Source: Trebouxia sp. TZW2008 (lineage: Eukaryota; Chlorophyta; Trebouxiophyceae; Trebouxiales; Trebouxiaceae). Taken from it: DNA of 64,000 nucleotides. The stretch lies in the NCBI GenBank assembly GCA_002118135.1, contig BDIU01000028.1, positions 130,711-194,710 of the forward strand, in the 5' to 3' direction. The notes under the pieces are model-generated. The model ran no database searches. It worked only from the letters and a program-made list of their open reading frames with translations, and was not told where the DNA came from. Shown piece after piece: positions 1-10,730 of the stretch; within the stretch, counting starts at the first letter, position 1; each line of letters begins with the position of its first letter. The position numbers and the translations under genes are program-made.

Positions 1-102
1 CTGAGCTGTAGCCCGACAAGATATGCCGCTTTGGAGAGAGCCTGTTTCAGCCCCCTTGACTTCAAGCTGTTGCTTGAGATGCTGACCCTCAAGCACATCC
101 TC
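1..102 (-). CDS. possible exon of a gene running off the left edge
   Basis: On the minus strand an acceptor-like pyrimidine-rich tract ending in CAG (about 103-107) is followed by 34 open codons reaching the window edge. The peptide begins EDVLEGQHLKQQLEVKG and is polar and helix-prone. I do not recognise it. 34 open codons can occur by chance, so this is only a candidate exon of a gene whose remainder would lie left of position 1. Between 103 and 753 I see no other supportable gene. Confidence 0.2.
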
Positions 103-753
103 CTGCAAAGGCAAGTATACATCACTTAGAAGCTAACCTCGCATTGCTTCACACAACCACGGCTGTTCAACGTTGGCGGCGACCGCCTCAAACGCTGACG
201 TGCGATACCACAAGCAACAGCGGGCACGATGCGTTGCGCACGCTACCTGTCTCATTGTTGTGAAAGTTCACGCATCCACGCAAGTCGCCGAAGTCGGTGT
301 CAGGCAGCCTGGCTTCTCACGAGTTCTGCCCAGGGTTCTGCCGGCATGACCTTCACAGAGCATGCGCAGCAGGTGCAATGCAATTGGCCTGAGTCAGGTA
401 GTGATTCAGGTATGATTTGCTATGCCGCTACTCTGGGGAAATAGTTCAGCTGCACATGGTAACAGTGTTACCAGGTGGTCTTCACCACTTGCTTCTTGCA
501 CTGCACTTGAGCAATTTTGGACGCCAGCAGGCCATACTCGCAGTAGTTCATGCTCTTGAGATCAATAAAGCTGGACAGACTTGTGCAGGCCATCACATCC
601 ACTCCAAATATCGTCACGATCAGAGCACATTTCGAGTGCTGCTTGAGAGGTTCTGTGATGCTGTCATGACTCCCACTGTGTACAAATCTCCTGTCATCTT
701 CAGACCACACACCAATTGCAACAATCAAAAACACCTGAGCTTCATTTGCGTGC

Positions 754-1957
754 TTACTCGCCACTGGGACTCTGCCCAGCAACAATGCCGGCATGTGTTT
801 CCCAAAACTGCACAGATTTCTCGTAGGCCTCTTTATCCACAGGCACACCACTGCCACCCTCTTCCTTTCCCTGCATAAGAAGCTGACATGAGGGTGATCT
901 TGATAATTTCAGCTGATTCCAGGTCAAGCAAGCAGTACGCACTTTATGGAATGACTGAAGGGCCCTAAAGCCAGAGTATTTGCAACCCCTCAAAAAGCTC
1001 ACAAAGCCAAAGATAGCAGGGAACTACACAAGGTCTGTTTGAGTTCAGTGTATGATGACTGAATTTCTATGGGACAAGAACACAGGTCTGCAGAGTTCTG
1101 AAGCAGCTCGCACCAAGGAGTTTCTCATGATTGTGATTGGCTGCATTGGTGTCTCATAGTCCTCATCTTGCGCTTTAACGCTGATTATTCCCCAAGGTGC
1201 CTGTGCATAACCAACAGATGCCTTACAATCAAGGCCTTATTCCACAGGACGTGCTTGACTTTGCACTGTGTTTCACCTGTGGCAAGTCTGCTTGACTCTC
1301 CTTGTGCGGCATAGCTTCATATTCTTTCAGAATTTGCTCACGGGAGTATAGTATACAGTCTAGGAATTTTGCTTCAGGGACTGGCTGAACATCCTGCAGC
1401 TGAAACCACCTGATCCAATGCAAAACAGGCGTCTACAACCACCTTATGGTGCAGCATGGTGCATTGGTCATGCGAGCATACCTACTAAGGACTGGCAGTT
1501 CTTCAGGTCGCCTTCTACTGTAGCCTGACTTCAAAAGATGTGCGTTGTCTTTGGTGATGGTCAACGAGCCTAGCTTGGCGCCGGTGAAGTTCGGAACAAA
1601 TATATGCTTGCAGAAGGGTGCGTAGCCGCTGACAAGCTTTTTGCCCTCTTGGTGACACTGCTCAACCTTCTGCACAAATTCTGCCAGATCAAAGTAGACC
1701 CGGGTTCCGCTGTAGTCAGGACTCGAATCGTTGAACTGCTTGCGGGCAAAATCATCCAGGAAGAAGGTCGGTTGTGCCGTTGAAGCCATTGCGCTGCAGC
1801 CTCTGAGGTGTCGCAGAGTACTAGTACTTGAAGGACGCTTCCTCACGACTGCTGGTGATATAGGCAAGTGACGTGGTTGCAGAACGACGCAATGCTGCAC
1901 ACAAGACGGACAGCGCAGCAGCATTGGCTTGCACAGCGTCGCAGCTTGTGCTCGCAA
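754..1957 (-). CDS. DUF3228-family protein, four exons
   Basis: Exons 1957-1482, 1409-1277, 1200-1114 and 870-754 join in phase with GT-AG introns to give about 270 aa. After the leader come the segments FFLDDFARKQF, SGTRVYFDLAEFV, GYAPFCKHIFVPNFTGAK, RRPEELPVLSRW, KFLDCILYSREQI, APWGIISVKAQDEDYE and GKEEGGSGVPVDKEAY. From memory these are the conserved blocks of the eukaryotic DUF3228 family, whose biochemical function is unknown. The first ATG (1957) adds a basic, Ser/Arg-rich leader that could be an organelle transit peptide; an internal ATG at 1791 (MASTAQPTFF) would give a protein without it. The gene is head-to-head with the next gene, about 100-140 bp apart. The reading frame is very secure; the family name is from recall. 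Confidence 0.8.
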
Positions 1958-2095
1958 CCCAGGTACATGGATGCTACGAGCTTAATGATATGCTACACAT
2001 GGTTTCGGAGCATGTCGCATGAATCTGGAGCTGACTGGCTAAGGTGACAACAGGTGTTGTTCGGTGAGCATCGATCGTTAACGCCCACAGCAGCA
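1958..2095. promoter_or_regulatory. shared divergent promoter region
   Basis: Only 138 bp (96 bp if the upstream ATG at 2054 is used) separate the start codons of the divergent DUF3228-like and plastid-protein genes, so both promoters and 5' UTRs must fit or overlap here. I see no obvious TATA box. The inference rests on gene spacing alone. Confidence 0.45.
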
Positions 2096-3110
2096 ATGGC
2101 AACATTCAGCATAGTCGGACGCAGATTGCCGTGCCCTACTGCCTCAAGATGCCCGGCCAACCGGCAGCTTGCGAGCGGTGCTCCCACGTGCAGTGTACAG
2201 CCCAGATCTGTGAACTTGAAAGCTACTTTCCGAGGCGGCAAGCTGACTGAGCTCAAGCGTACACATCAGGCATCAACATCACAGCGGCATTGCAGAATTG
2301 TCACCAGGGCAGGACTTGGTGACGTTGGCAAGTATCTGTCAGAAGCTGCCACAGCAGTATTCAGCCCTGCCAAAGATGACGTTCCCTGGTCTGGGGGTAC
2401 GCGTACCATCTTGTTGACTGTACAAGCGCTTTTGAGCCGTCTTCCTCTTCTGAGGAAAGAACCCTGATCCTGGACAACCTTTACAGGCGATTTCTCTGGG
2501 AAGGTGGCGCACCATGAAGGGGACGTGCCTCGCTTGAGGAGACTTTACAAGGCTGTGCAGCAAACAAGAGAGCAGCTGGCTGGGTGCATGGACCCTAATG
2601 TGAGCACTTGACTGCAAGCTGCCTGATTGCCACTAGCAAGCTACACACCTTGTTTTGAAAGCTTACATGTGAGCTCCTACTTGCAGGCCTCAAACTATGA
2701 CCCCAATGCAGTCACTGACAGCGGAGCGTGCACATACCTATACCAAGATCCAGAGACAGGCAAGAAAACACAGGGGGACTTGCGGGACTTCATCACAAGC
2801 ACCGTTGGTAGCTTGTTTGGCGGCAAGAGCGACAGTGACAAGGGCCCAAACTGGGAGGGTACTGGATATGCCTACAGCGGTGACATCGTGTCACAAAGAG
2901 ATATTGAGCGTTTGGTGAGTCTTATGCCTTTTGTCTGAGCACTGCCTCTTTTGGGTGACGCCTTGTCATAGCTGAACTTCTCGCGTTGGGGCTGAACCCT
3001 GTGGGGCATCAGACATGGTGTTGGATTATGATCCGTTGATTGTTGTGCAGCTGAAATATGAGAGCGTTGTCAAGCAGACCCTGGAGAAGGCTGAGGCGTC
3101 ACAGAAATGA
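2096..3110 (+). CDS. plastid-targeted conserved protein of unknown function
   Basis: Exons 2096-2396, 2487-2599, 2687-2914 and 3051-3110 join in phase to give about 233 aa (an in-frame ATG at 2054 would add 14). The N-terminus is rich in Ser, Arg and Ala with few acids up to RIVTRAGLGD, typical of a stroma-targeting transit peptide. The mature part contains VPWSGGDFSGKVAHHEGDV, a helical stretch RRLYKAVQQTREQL, then TYLYQDPETGKKTQGDL, DFITSTVGSLFGGK and a C-terminal helix ending ASQK. I recognise no catalytic motif or membrane segment. The four consistent introns make it a real gene. I cannot assign a function; it looks like a conserved green-lineage plastid protein. Confidence 0.75.
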
Positions 3111-4140
3111 GTTGTGGTGTGGAAAGCCAACATGAGTTTGCAGAGAAGATTGATCCCAATTTTGTAGCCAATTTTGAGTGATGGTGTTCACCTCCGCCAG
3201 CAAGCAGTACAGTGTGAGCAATTTGCCTGCTCCTTACATTGCTATCACAGAGTGCCTTTGCCATCATGTTAGTGCTACTGTGTTTTGCTTGTGTGCAAAG
3301 ATTGCTCGCACGTGAGCGTCCGGAGACATAGTCAAAATCCATTCTGAATGAGCAGAGCTCTTTTTTCTCTTATGCGTGTGGTGCGTCAAGCCTCAACCTG
3401 CTTTGAAGTTGACCATGCAAATGAATGGCAGAGGTGGACCACAGACCACGTGAAGCATTCAAGCAACAGCCTTGCGTATCCTGCACAAGTTTAAGATCAG
3501 GACCGATGAAGAGAAGCATTTGCAAGCTTGTGGGGTGCTGTTGTCTTCACTGTGCGCTGCTGCTGAGGATGGACGCCTAGCCTGATCATTTGTATTGAGG
3601 GCTGCATCTGAGTATGGACACCCAAAATACTAATTATACACATGTATATGCTTTGCCCTGATCAGCAAACATGCCACAGTGTTGTGTCAGCCTTCCAATG
3701 GCATGTTCAAGCGTCCAACATGCTGGCATGCGGCGGTTTGTACCTGTTGTTGGCTTGAGGTACGTGCGAAAGCATGCTCAGAGTCCACTAGGTATTGAAG
3801 TCTTGCGCAAAGTGCCCATGTCTTTGGTGGCAATGTGTGTGCGCCAAGACTTGATTGCTAGATGTTGACCCCAAACCTAACCCCAGCCCCCACCCCCTGC
3901 ATTGGGCAGGCTGTGCAGCGCGAAGATGCTCAGTCTGAATCATAGCACTGATCAAGGTCTTGCTGTGCATTGATCAACCATAACAAAGCTGACGCGTGAT
4001 CGAGTGCTCGTGGCAGTAGCTTTGCTCTGCACTGAGCAGCAGCTTTCCGGCTGATCACCTGCATCGTCGAGTAGAGACGATCTGCCGAGCCGTGCGCTGC
4101 TACTTCGGTGTATTCCCACAGAGGCTCAGGCATCCCTTGT
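3111..4140. other. intergenic stretch
   Basis: About 1 kb between the plastid-protein gene and SEC62. It holds the 3' flank of the former and the 5' flank of the latter. A 91-codon minus-strand ORF (4205-3930, starting MAKTAKILAEGTKRLL) overlaps the proposed first SEC62 exon on the other strand. It has no recognised similarity and no partner exons, so I do not call it a gene. No other feature is seen. Confidence 0.5.
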
Positions 4141-6019
4141 ATGGCTGAGGTGACTAGCAGCAACCTTTTGGTGCCTTCTGCTAAAATCTTGGCTGTCTTA
4201 GCCACTTTGACTTGGCCAATAAGGAGCGATTGTTGCTTTGACAGCTTCCAGCCGCTCCATCAACAACAGAGACTCCGATCAGATTGCTAGCAGACAGCCT
4301 GAGGGCCAAACATGGCTTGGAATGGCGGAATGGGGTGGTGCAAGACCGTCGATTTGAGTACTTCAGAGGCAAAGACTTTGCAGCTTACTTCAAACAACAT
4401 CCAGCAAAGTTTGCAGACTGGATACCAGACAAATCAGGTTGGCCACAGCTCATCAGAGCAAAGTCGTTTAGCTGTAAGTGCAGTTGCAATGCCAATCACC
4501 AATGAAGCTCTGCTTCTTTCCAGGTGGTGATGTGGACGTTCAGATGAGAAATGTCTTGGAGCTCCTGTTGCGGCGCAAACTTGTCATACGGGTTGATCGC
4601 ATGTACAAAAAGCCCAAACCTGGCAAGAAACGTTTGGCAAAGTGGCCTAAGAAGCTTGTGCCGCTAATAGACAGGGACTTGCAAGTGAGCAAATTGCAAC
4701 TTCATGCGAAGGCTCTAAGCATGTTGTCAACAGCCATCATAAGGTTTTTGCAATTTTCTGAAAATTTATGGGGACCATGAGGTTGCAGTTGATGTATGCG
4801 GGGTGCAGCAACACTTACCTCACAGATCTGTGCATGTCAGTTGCATTGTATTGGAAAATCACTGTTACGGCATTGCTTGCAATAATTTGCAGCAATCCTG
4901 TCACTTAGTCATGCTACCATGCCATCTACAGTATATTGCCTGAGCAGCATGTGACGTTGCAGACTTACTCAGAAGATGCCTTCTATGCTTGGACCTATGA
5001 CCGGCCAGCATCACCATACCTATGGATAGGCTCTGTGCTAATAGCTGTGGTGGTTCTGGGGGCATGCTGCTTCCCCCTGGCGCCCTATAGTGTCAAGCTG
5101 GTGGTGGTGTACCTCAGCATGGGTCTCTTAGTCACCCTTGTTGGAGCACTGCTTGTCAGAGGGGCACTGGCAGGAATGACTTGGATGGCCATTGGCCGCA
5201 GCTTCTGGCTTTTGCCAAATGTCTTGTCAGAGGTGATACAAGTTGCTGACTGATTGCATCCATGTATCTGTTTGTAAAAAGCAGCCGGTTAGGCTCAAAG
5301 GCCTTGCTAGGTACTTGTAGTCACTGACTGCTTGCATGCTTGCTGCTGAAGGACCTACCAAAGGCTTTGTGGCTATCTGCTTTGCCCAGTGTGGCTGCAA
5401 AATGATTATCCCTGCATATGCACCCATGATACTGCACCCAGTGACGTGCATGTTGCACATTCAGTCGTGCATCAGACAGTCCATATCACATTGGACTAGC
5501 AACTGGTAATATGCACAATGGATGTTGATGCACAATGGTGCTGTACTGCCATGCAGGAGGTGGGTTTCAAAGACGCGTTCTGGCCATTGTATGAGATGGA
5601 AGAGGCAGAACCTAGCACCTGGACAAATCTTGGTTTGCGAGCAAGCTTTGCGCTTCTGGCCGCTGGAATCTGCTGGCTGCTTTATGCAAACTCTCCTGAC
5701 AAAGGTATGATGCAGTGAAGGAAGTATAAGGCATGTGATGAAAATTTGCTTGAGAGAAGGGATGCCTTTATGTTGGCTGTTTGCTTGAGCTCTAACTTTG
5801 TCCCATCATGTTTGAGACTGTTGTGGCAGCCACATGGTGTTGTGTGGCTGTGCAGGTCAAATTGGTGATGGTGCTCGGGGTGCAAGGGACTCAATATTAG
5901 ATCTGCTGGGGCTGCATGATCCTGCTCAGCTGAAACTAGGGCATAATGGCACAAGCAACAATCAGACTCACCACTCCTCGCGTCAAGGCAAACCAAAATC
6001 CGATAGCAAATCACCATGA
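4141..6019 (+). CDS. SEC62: SEC62, ER translocon accessory subunit
   Basis: Sec62 is an integral ER membrane protein. With Sec63 it assists Sec61 in post-translational import. Exons 4245-4437, 4524-4684, 4963-5232, 5557-5704 and 5856-6019 are well supported; a nine-base first exon 4141-4149 (ATG GCT GAG, donor GTGACT) is my best guess for the start. Total about 314 aa. Family hallmarks: RRFEYFRGKDFAAY in the N-terminal cytosolic domain, LELLLRRKLVIRVDR, then KPGKKRLAKWPK, YAWTYDRPASPYLW before two hydrophobic segments (about GSVLIAVVVLGACC and VVYLSMGLLVTLVG), GMTWMAIGRSFWLLPN and a C-terminal WPLYEMEEAEPSTW. A third hydrophobic stretch (ASFALLAAGICWLLYA) follows. The gene ends 153 bp from the convergent ZMYND12-like gene; a TGTAA element (about 6085), the usual green-algal poly(A) signal, lies downstream. 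Confidence 0.9.
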
Positions 6020-6172
6020 GATCTTGCCTGTCAAGCTGCTGCACTGTCATTTCATTTTGTCAATCTAAAATCATCCTTGCGTCATGTAAGCAGGACCTTG
6101 CAAATGCTTCAGAATGTCAGAATGCATGCACAGCCAGGTCACCAAATGCCTATTTGTCATCACGGTTGTCAT

Positions 6173-9100
6173 TCATTGACCTACACTCACTAGCCGCAAA
6201 CCCATTTGGGCTGTATTTAGCATTGCATCGAAGCTGGGTGTAGCACTTTGCTCAGCGATGATGCGTTTTGCATCTTGCAAGGATTGATCAGCTGCAAGAC
6301 GATCATGTAAGCAGACAAACAGCAGCGATAGGACACAAGCTGCTTCAGCGACATTTACATGACTTTCACCAACGCCTTTGATCTGAATCTGATGTATGTC
6401 CTTCAGCATTTCAGCCACTTCTTTCAGCTGAGAAGCCTCCAAAGGCAAGTCACCAAGGTTGGCTGCCTACAGGAAGTCAACAGCATAATATTATGGGCGT
6501 AACAATCAGAGCAGAAACGCAACAGCATAAGCATGTAACAGTCAGAGCAGGGCAGCCACAGCATATGCATATAACACTCAGAACAGGACAGGAACAGCAT
6601 ATGCATGTAATCATCACAACATGGCAGCAACAGCGGATGCATGTTACAACCAGAGCAGAACAGCAAATGCATATAACAGTCAGAACAGGGCAGCAACAGC
6701 ATATGTATGTAACAGTCAGAACAGGGCAGCAACAGCATATGCATGTAACAGTCAGAACAGGGCAGCAACAGCATATGCATGTAACAGTCAGAACAGGGCA
6801 GCAACAGCATATGCATACAGTATGACAGGACATTTGCAGCTTAAATACATGCAACCTACAAGCTATATGCATGCTAGACCTGTTGTGTGGCTGTGTCTTG
6901 CTGCATCTCAAGCCTGCTAGCCACCAAGTGGTGCAAAGCAGGTGACCAGATGCTGAGGACCTGCAGCAGGGACATGGCATTACAATTCAGACATGTACAG
7001 GCTGACTCCAACAACATGGACCAATCAAAATGATTGCATATTTGCTTGCAGTGGACGTCACACGACATGAAATGAACTGATTCACTCAAAGTATGTCTTC
7101 GGCAGCCTGCACCTTCAAAGGGTAGCCTTCCAAGCAATTCGTTTTTGCTGTTTAGGATAGGTTAGGTTGCATCACAGGGGAGGACTACAGAACAGCATGG
7201 ACAGCGGTAGGAAGTTGCTGAAGAGGCATGTAAGCGCAGGAGGATTAAGCAGGTGCCGCAACTGCATAGGCATGCTACCTGGTCACAGCAGGCAAGCATC
7301 TTGTCTTGCTCGCTCATGCCCTGAAACACTTTAGCAAGATTGTAGTAGGCCAAGCTAGTCCTGACATCCTGAGGACCATAGGCGAGGCTACACTGGTATG
7401 CATCCTGGGCAAATGATTGCAGCGCCTCACTGTCCCTACAGACTGCAGTCCAGTGTAGGCCATCTTCACTCATCTGACTGCTTTGATAGAAAGCAAGCAC
7501 GCAAGCTGTGAGGTTATGGCTGCACCAGAGCAGAATTTGTACTGCGTCCCCGTGCGTGCTGTGCTGTGCTATGCTGCAGTCTGCTGCGCTGTGAGGAATG
7601 AGGCAATGGTCATCATCGTGGCATGCAAGCAGCATCTGGTTCAACATGCATGATCATGCAGACAATGGAAGAATGCTACTCCATGAAGCAAAGTAAACAG
7701 CGCTACCTGCCCATGAGAGCGTGCAGCTGGCCATACAAGCGGTTGAGCTGAGCTTTCATGACAGGGGCAGCTTTGGCAGGCTCACTGTACAGCAGCCAGG
7801 AAGCCAGGGCCAATAGCTCCTCACACTGCTTGCACCGCTTCATGCCCAGGTTGGCCTGCACGCACTCAGAGTTTGTGCTGCAAAGTCCTTCATGCCTAGC
7901 TTGGCCTGCACATATGCAGAGGCATGTGCTGGACTTGAATGTCGACGACACTGCTTTGTTATGCTGCCAAGCACTTTAGCTTCCGCTTTGGCCTGCATAC
8001 ATGCAAAGGCAGGTGTTGTACAGCAGCCAGGAAGCGAAATCTTAATTCCCCTTGCACTGCTGGCAGTGCTTCATGCCCAGGTCGGCCTGTATGAATGCAG
8101 ACAAAGTTTGGCATCGGCAGCATGGCTTTGTTAGGTTGCCGAGGGCTTTGGCATCGAAGTTGGCAGGCGCACTGTACATCAGCCAGGAAGCCAGTGCCAG
8201 TAGCTCCTCATACTGCTTGCGCCGCTTCATGCCCAGATTGGCCTGTATGCCTGCAGTGTCTCATGCCCATATCGGCCTGCATGTATGCAGAGTTAATTGA
8301 TGCAGCCTCTATATATGCTGAGATGATGCGATGGACTTCAGCACTGACAACAGCTTTGTCAGCTCCCCACAATGCTTGCTCTGCTTCATGCCTAGATTGG
8401 CTTGCACATATGTAGAGGCATGGGCTGGACTTGAGCATTTTCAACAGGGATATGTTTGTGTTGCCTAGGGCATTGCTGTCACAAGACTGGCTGTGAGTTG
8501 CGCAAGGTTTTGCTGTGGGCTAACACTCTTGGGGCAAGTTCGAGGTGTCAACTTGCTGAGCCACAACATGCCTATTTGTTATCATGCAGTGTTGTGCAAT
8601 CACTCCTGTCGATTTTTGCAAGTGGTGCAGAGCATTATTCATGAAGCAAGCTGCTGGCAAATGCATTTGATGCTATAAGCAGAAAGATTTTACCTGCGCC
8701 CCCAAAAGAAACAAAGGAAAAAGTCTTAGATCCGGCTGAGGCTTGAACAAGCTCTGACCTTCCTTGACAAGATCCATAGCGATAGGCAGAGCCTGGGCAT
8801 AGTTCCCCTCAGCCATGAGTGTTGCTGCCTCTTGAGAGTTCAGCTTTAGCAATGCAAACCGAAATGGCAGCACCAGTGCTCTCTGCAACAGCAATCACAC
8901 GTGGGTGCATCCAACAGAGCTCAGCATTGCCAGTGAGTACAGCACAGGCATTGTTCCCAGAGAAAGGACGCTGCTACAGCACATGCTCCAGTTGTTGCGG
9001 AATCAGCATTTGTGGAGGAACATGGCCTGCATAATTGTATTTGCTGTACCTTCCTTTTGTCAAGCATCAGGCTTGTCACTGTTGCAGCGGGCAACAAAGC

Positions 9101-9522
9101 AATGCCTGACAAGGCGGTCTTGCTTTCTGTCTGCAGACCCAACTTAGCGACAAGACGCAGTATGTCTTGGTCTGCGCTCTGCAGCTTTTGATAGCGACCA
9201 CGTTTGACATCCTGTGAATTTGCAAATGGATTATGTCGTACACCAAGTGCAGCTCACAGCGGCGCAGCGGGGATACCACTAGCATGCTCAGCAGCGCTGA
9301 GCGTTGTATGACCTGAGCAAACAAGGTTGGGTTTTCCAAAAACAGCTCACTTGCTATCTCTCCCAAGACAAAAACCTGCAGCAAAGCAACTGCATGTGAG
9401 CAAGTCTTCCGTCAACTGACCTCGATAACGAAGCTCTGTTAAAATACCTTGCCGTGACTTGTCTGGAACTGGTGCAGTCTGACATCTGCGAAGTGGACCT
9501 CGCTGAAACTAACGCTGGTCAT
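6173..9522 (-). CDS. ZMYND12: ZMYND12/TAX-1-like axonemal TPR protein
   Basis: Eight exons (9522-9448, 9375-9277, 9211-9050, 8882-8694, 7855-7707, 7435-7279, 6960-6880, 6466-6173) join without a phase error into 401 aa. The second half aligns with animal ZMYND12: a TPR-like block (LNSQEAATLMAEGNYAQAL), GAQANLGMKRCKQCEELLA, the signature LAYGPQDVRTSLAYYNLAKVF, VLSIWSPALHHL and a C-terminal helical repeat around HVNVAEAACVLSLL. I see no MYND zinc-finger cysteines in the N-terminus, so only the TPR part is conserved. Animal ZMYND12 and trypanosome TAX-1 are axoneme proteins linked to inner-arm dynein; I recall FAP146 as the Chlamydomonas relative. The role is therefore inferred as flagellar. Introns 4 and 7 hold repeats described separately. 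Confidence 0.78.
6505..6817. repeat. 36-bp minisatellite in intron 7 of the ZMYND12-like gene
   Basis: About eight or nine tandem units of roughly 36 bp; the last four are almost identical and contain AACAGTCAGAACAGGGCAGC and CAACAGCATATGCAT. Earlier units are diverged. Because 36 is a multiple of three, several frames on both strands stay open and give false repetitive ORFs of up to 167 codons. Confidence 0.9.
7856..8445. repeat. diverged copies of exon 5 head inside intron 4 of the ZMYND12-like gene
   Basis: Reading the minus strand, at least four partial copies of the start of exon 5 (LGMKRCKQCEELLALASW) with their acceptor CAG lie upstream of the functional exon, which starts at 7855. 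One copy starts at 8242 after a good acceptor and stays open for LGMKRRKQYEELLALASW and beyond; others near 7900, 8090 and 8290 keep only the first dozen codons. They look like tandem duplications of intron tail plus exon head. Confidence 0.8.
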
Positions 9523-9691
9523 GACGCGCGTGAGGCCTGGGCAAAGCTCACTTGGATCTCAGACACGCCATCAATCACCTTGTGATGGCTGCTGGCGTTT
9601 AATCGCAAGCAGACTTTTGTTCAAGCGTCTGCACGCAGCGCTCGAACTCGAGCATTAAGTTCAAAAATTTGCAACTTCGCTATACCATGTC
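9523..9691. promoter_or_regulatory. shared divergent promoter region
   Basis: 169 bp separate the start codons of the divergent ZMYND12-like gene and the acetyltransferase gene. Both promoters must lie here. No specific element is recognised. Confidence 0.45.
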
Positions 9692-10597
9692 ATGCTTTGT
9701 CATGCACCCCGTTCGCGATCGTGCAGCGCCATATATGGATTGGCTCAACATGCAATGGCAGCAATTGCGGAAATTTTGTACGTCTGGGCTAAGATTTTGA
9801 ACTGGCGTGAGCGCCGTCGGCAACGACGAGACATGCAGGAGTATGAAGGCATGCAGCAGGACTTCGTTTTCTTTCGACCAATCGCAACCGACGACCTGAT
9901 CCGCATCAAGAAATTGGAGGTGATTTTGCGTGTTGCTGCCGTGCACAACGCATCTCGAGCATGACAATCCAGCGGTCTGTCTTATGTTACAGCACGTAGA
10001 TTGACACGCTTCTCCTGCCTCCTTACCGGTTAGGGCAGCCTCAGCAACTCCCTGTGATTTGCTGCAGGCTGCAGGGTATCCTGCTGATGAGGCAGCAACA
10101 CCTGCAGCACTTGAATTCAGAGCAAGCAAAGGTACCAGTTGGCGTTTGACGCAAAAGCCAAATTTTCATAGCAGGTCTAAGCGGCACTGCTGCCTGCAGC
10201 ATCAGAGCTCTTCCTTGTGGCTGTGGCGTCTGCACCTAGCAGCACTGCTCATCAGCAACAAGACACTATAGTGGGCTATACATGTGGCACCCTCACAGCA
10301 GCAGACACGCTAACGCATGAAAGCATGTCACAGCATGACCCAGGAGGACACACGCTCTGCATACACTCAGTGTGCGTTGCTGCTGAGTCTCAACGCAAAG
10401 GCATAGCAAGAAGGATGCTGCAAGCCTATGTTGCATATGTGCAGCAGACCTGTCCCCAGATATATTCCCTGCAGCTGATTTGCAAGAAGCATCTGATCTC
10501 TCTGTACACCTCAGCTGGCTTCACCCTTGTTGGACCTTCGCCCGTTGTGCATGGCCAGGACCAGTGGTATCACCTGCAAATTGACCTTGAGGATTGA
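9692..10597 (+). CDS. AANAT: arylalkylamine N-acetyltransferase (GNAT family)
   Basis: Exons 9692-9919, 10068-10131 and 10200-10597 join in phase to about 229 aa. An internal ATG at 9758 is an alternative start. The protein has FFRPIATDDLIRIKKLE, then AAGYPADEAAT, which matches the EGFPADEAA-type motif of AANATs, ELFLVAVAS, and GYTCGTLTAADTLTHESM. GNAT motif A is CIHSVCVAAESQRKGIARRM, with the acetyl-CoA loop Q-R-K-G-I-A, and LYTSAGFTLVGPSPVVHG closes the domain. This order is that of the serotonin/arylalkylamine acetyltransferase clade including yeast PAA1. The inferred reaction is acetyl-CoA-dependent N-acetylation of an arylalkylamine such as serotonin (a melatonin precursor step) or of polyamines. 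The substrate cannot be told from sequence. The N-terminal helix is hydrophobic and then very basic (RERRRQRRD). Confidence 0.82.
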
Positions 10598-10599
10598 CT

Positions 10600-10725
10600 G
10601 TCAGCTACACATCCATTTGCAAGCAGCATCTGATCTCGCCATATATCTCAGCTGGCTTGAGGCTCAAAGGCCCTTTGCCAATGTGCATGGCCGGCGCCAG
10701 GAATTTCACCAACAGTCTTGAGGGT
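10600..10725. repeat. decayed tandem copy of the AANAT 3' end
   Basis: Starting just after the stop codon, about 120 bp repeat the last stretch of the gene with roughly 25% divergence: GCAAGCAGCATCTGATCTC, CTCAGCTGGCTT, TGTGCATGGCC and CTTGAGG reappear in the same order as in 10480-10595. The copy is frameshifted and non-coding. Confidence 0.75.
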
Positions 10726-10730
10726 TGATC

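Noticed and set aside
3930..4205. 91-codon minus ORF beginning MAKTAKILAEGTKRLL
   Set aside because: It looks protein-like but has no recognised family and no partner exons, and overlaps the proposed SEC62 start on the opposite strand.
6424..6980. Cys/His-rich repetitive ORFs on the minus strand (up to 167 codons)
   Set aside because: They are translations of the 36-bp minisatellite within an intron; several frames are open only because the unit is a multiple of three.
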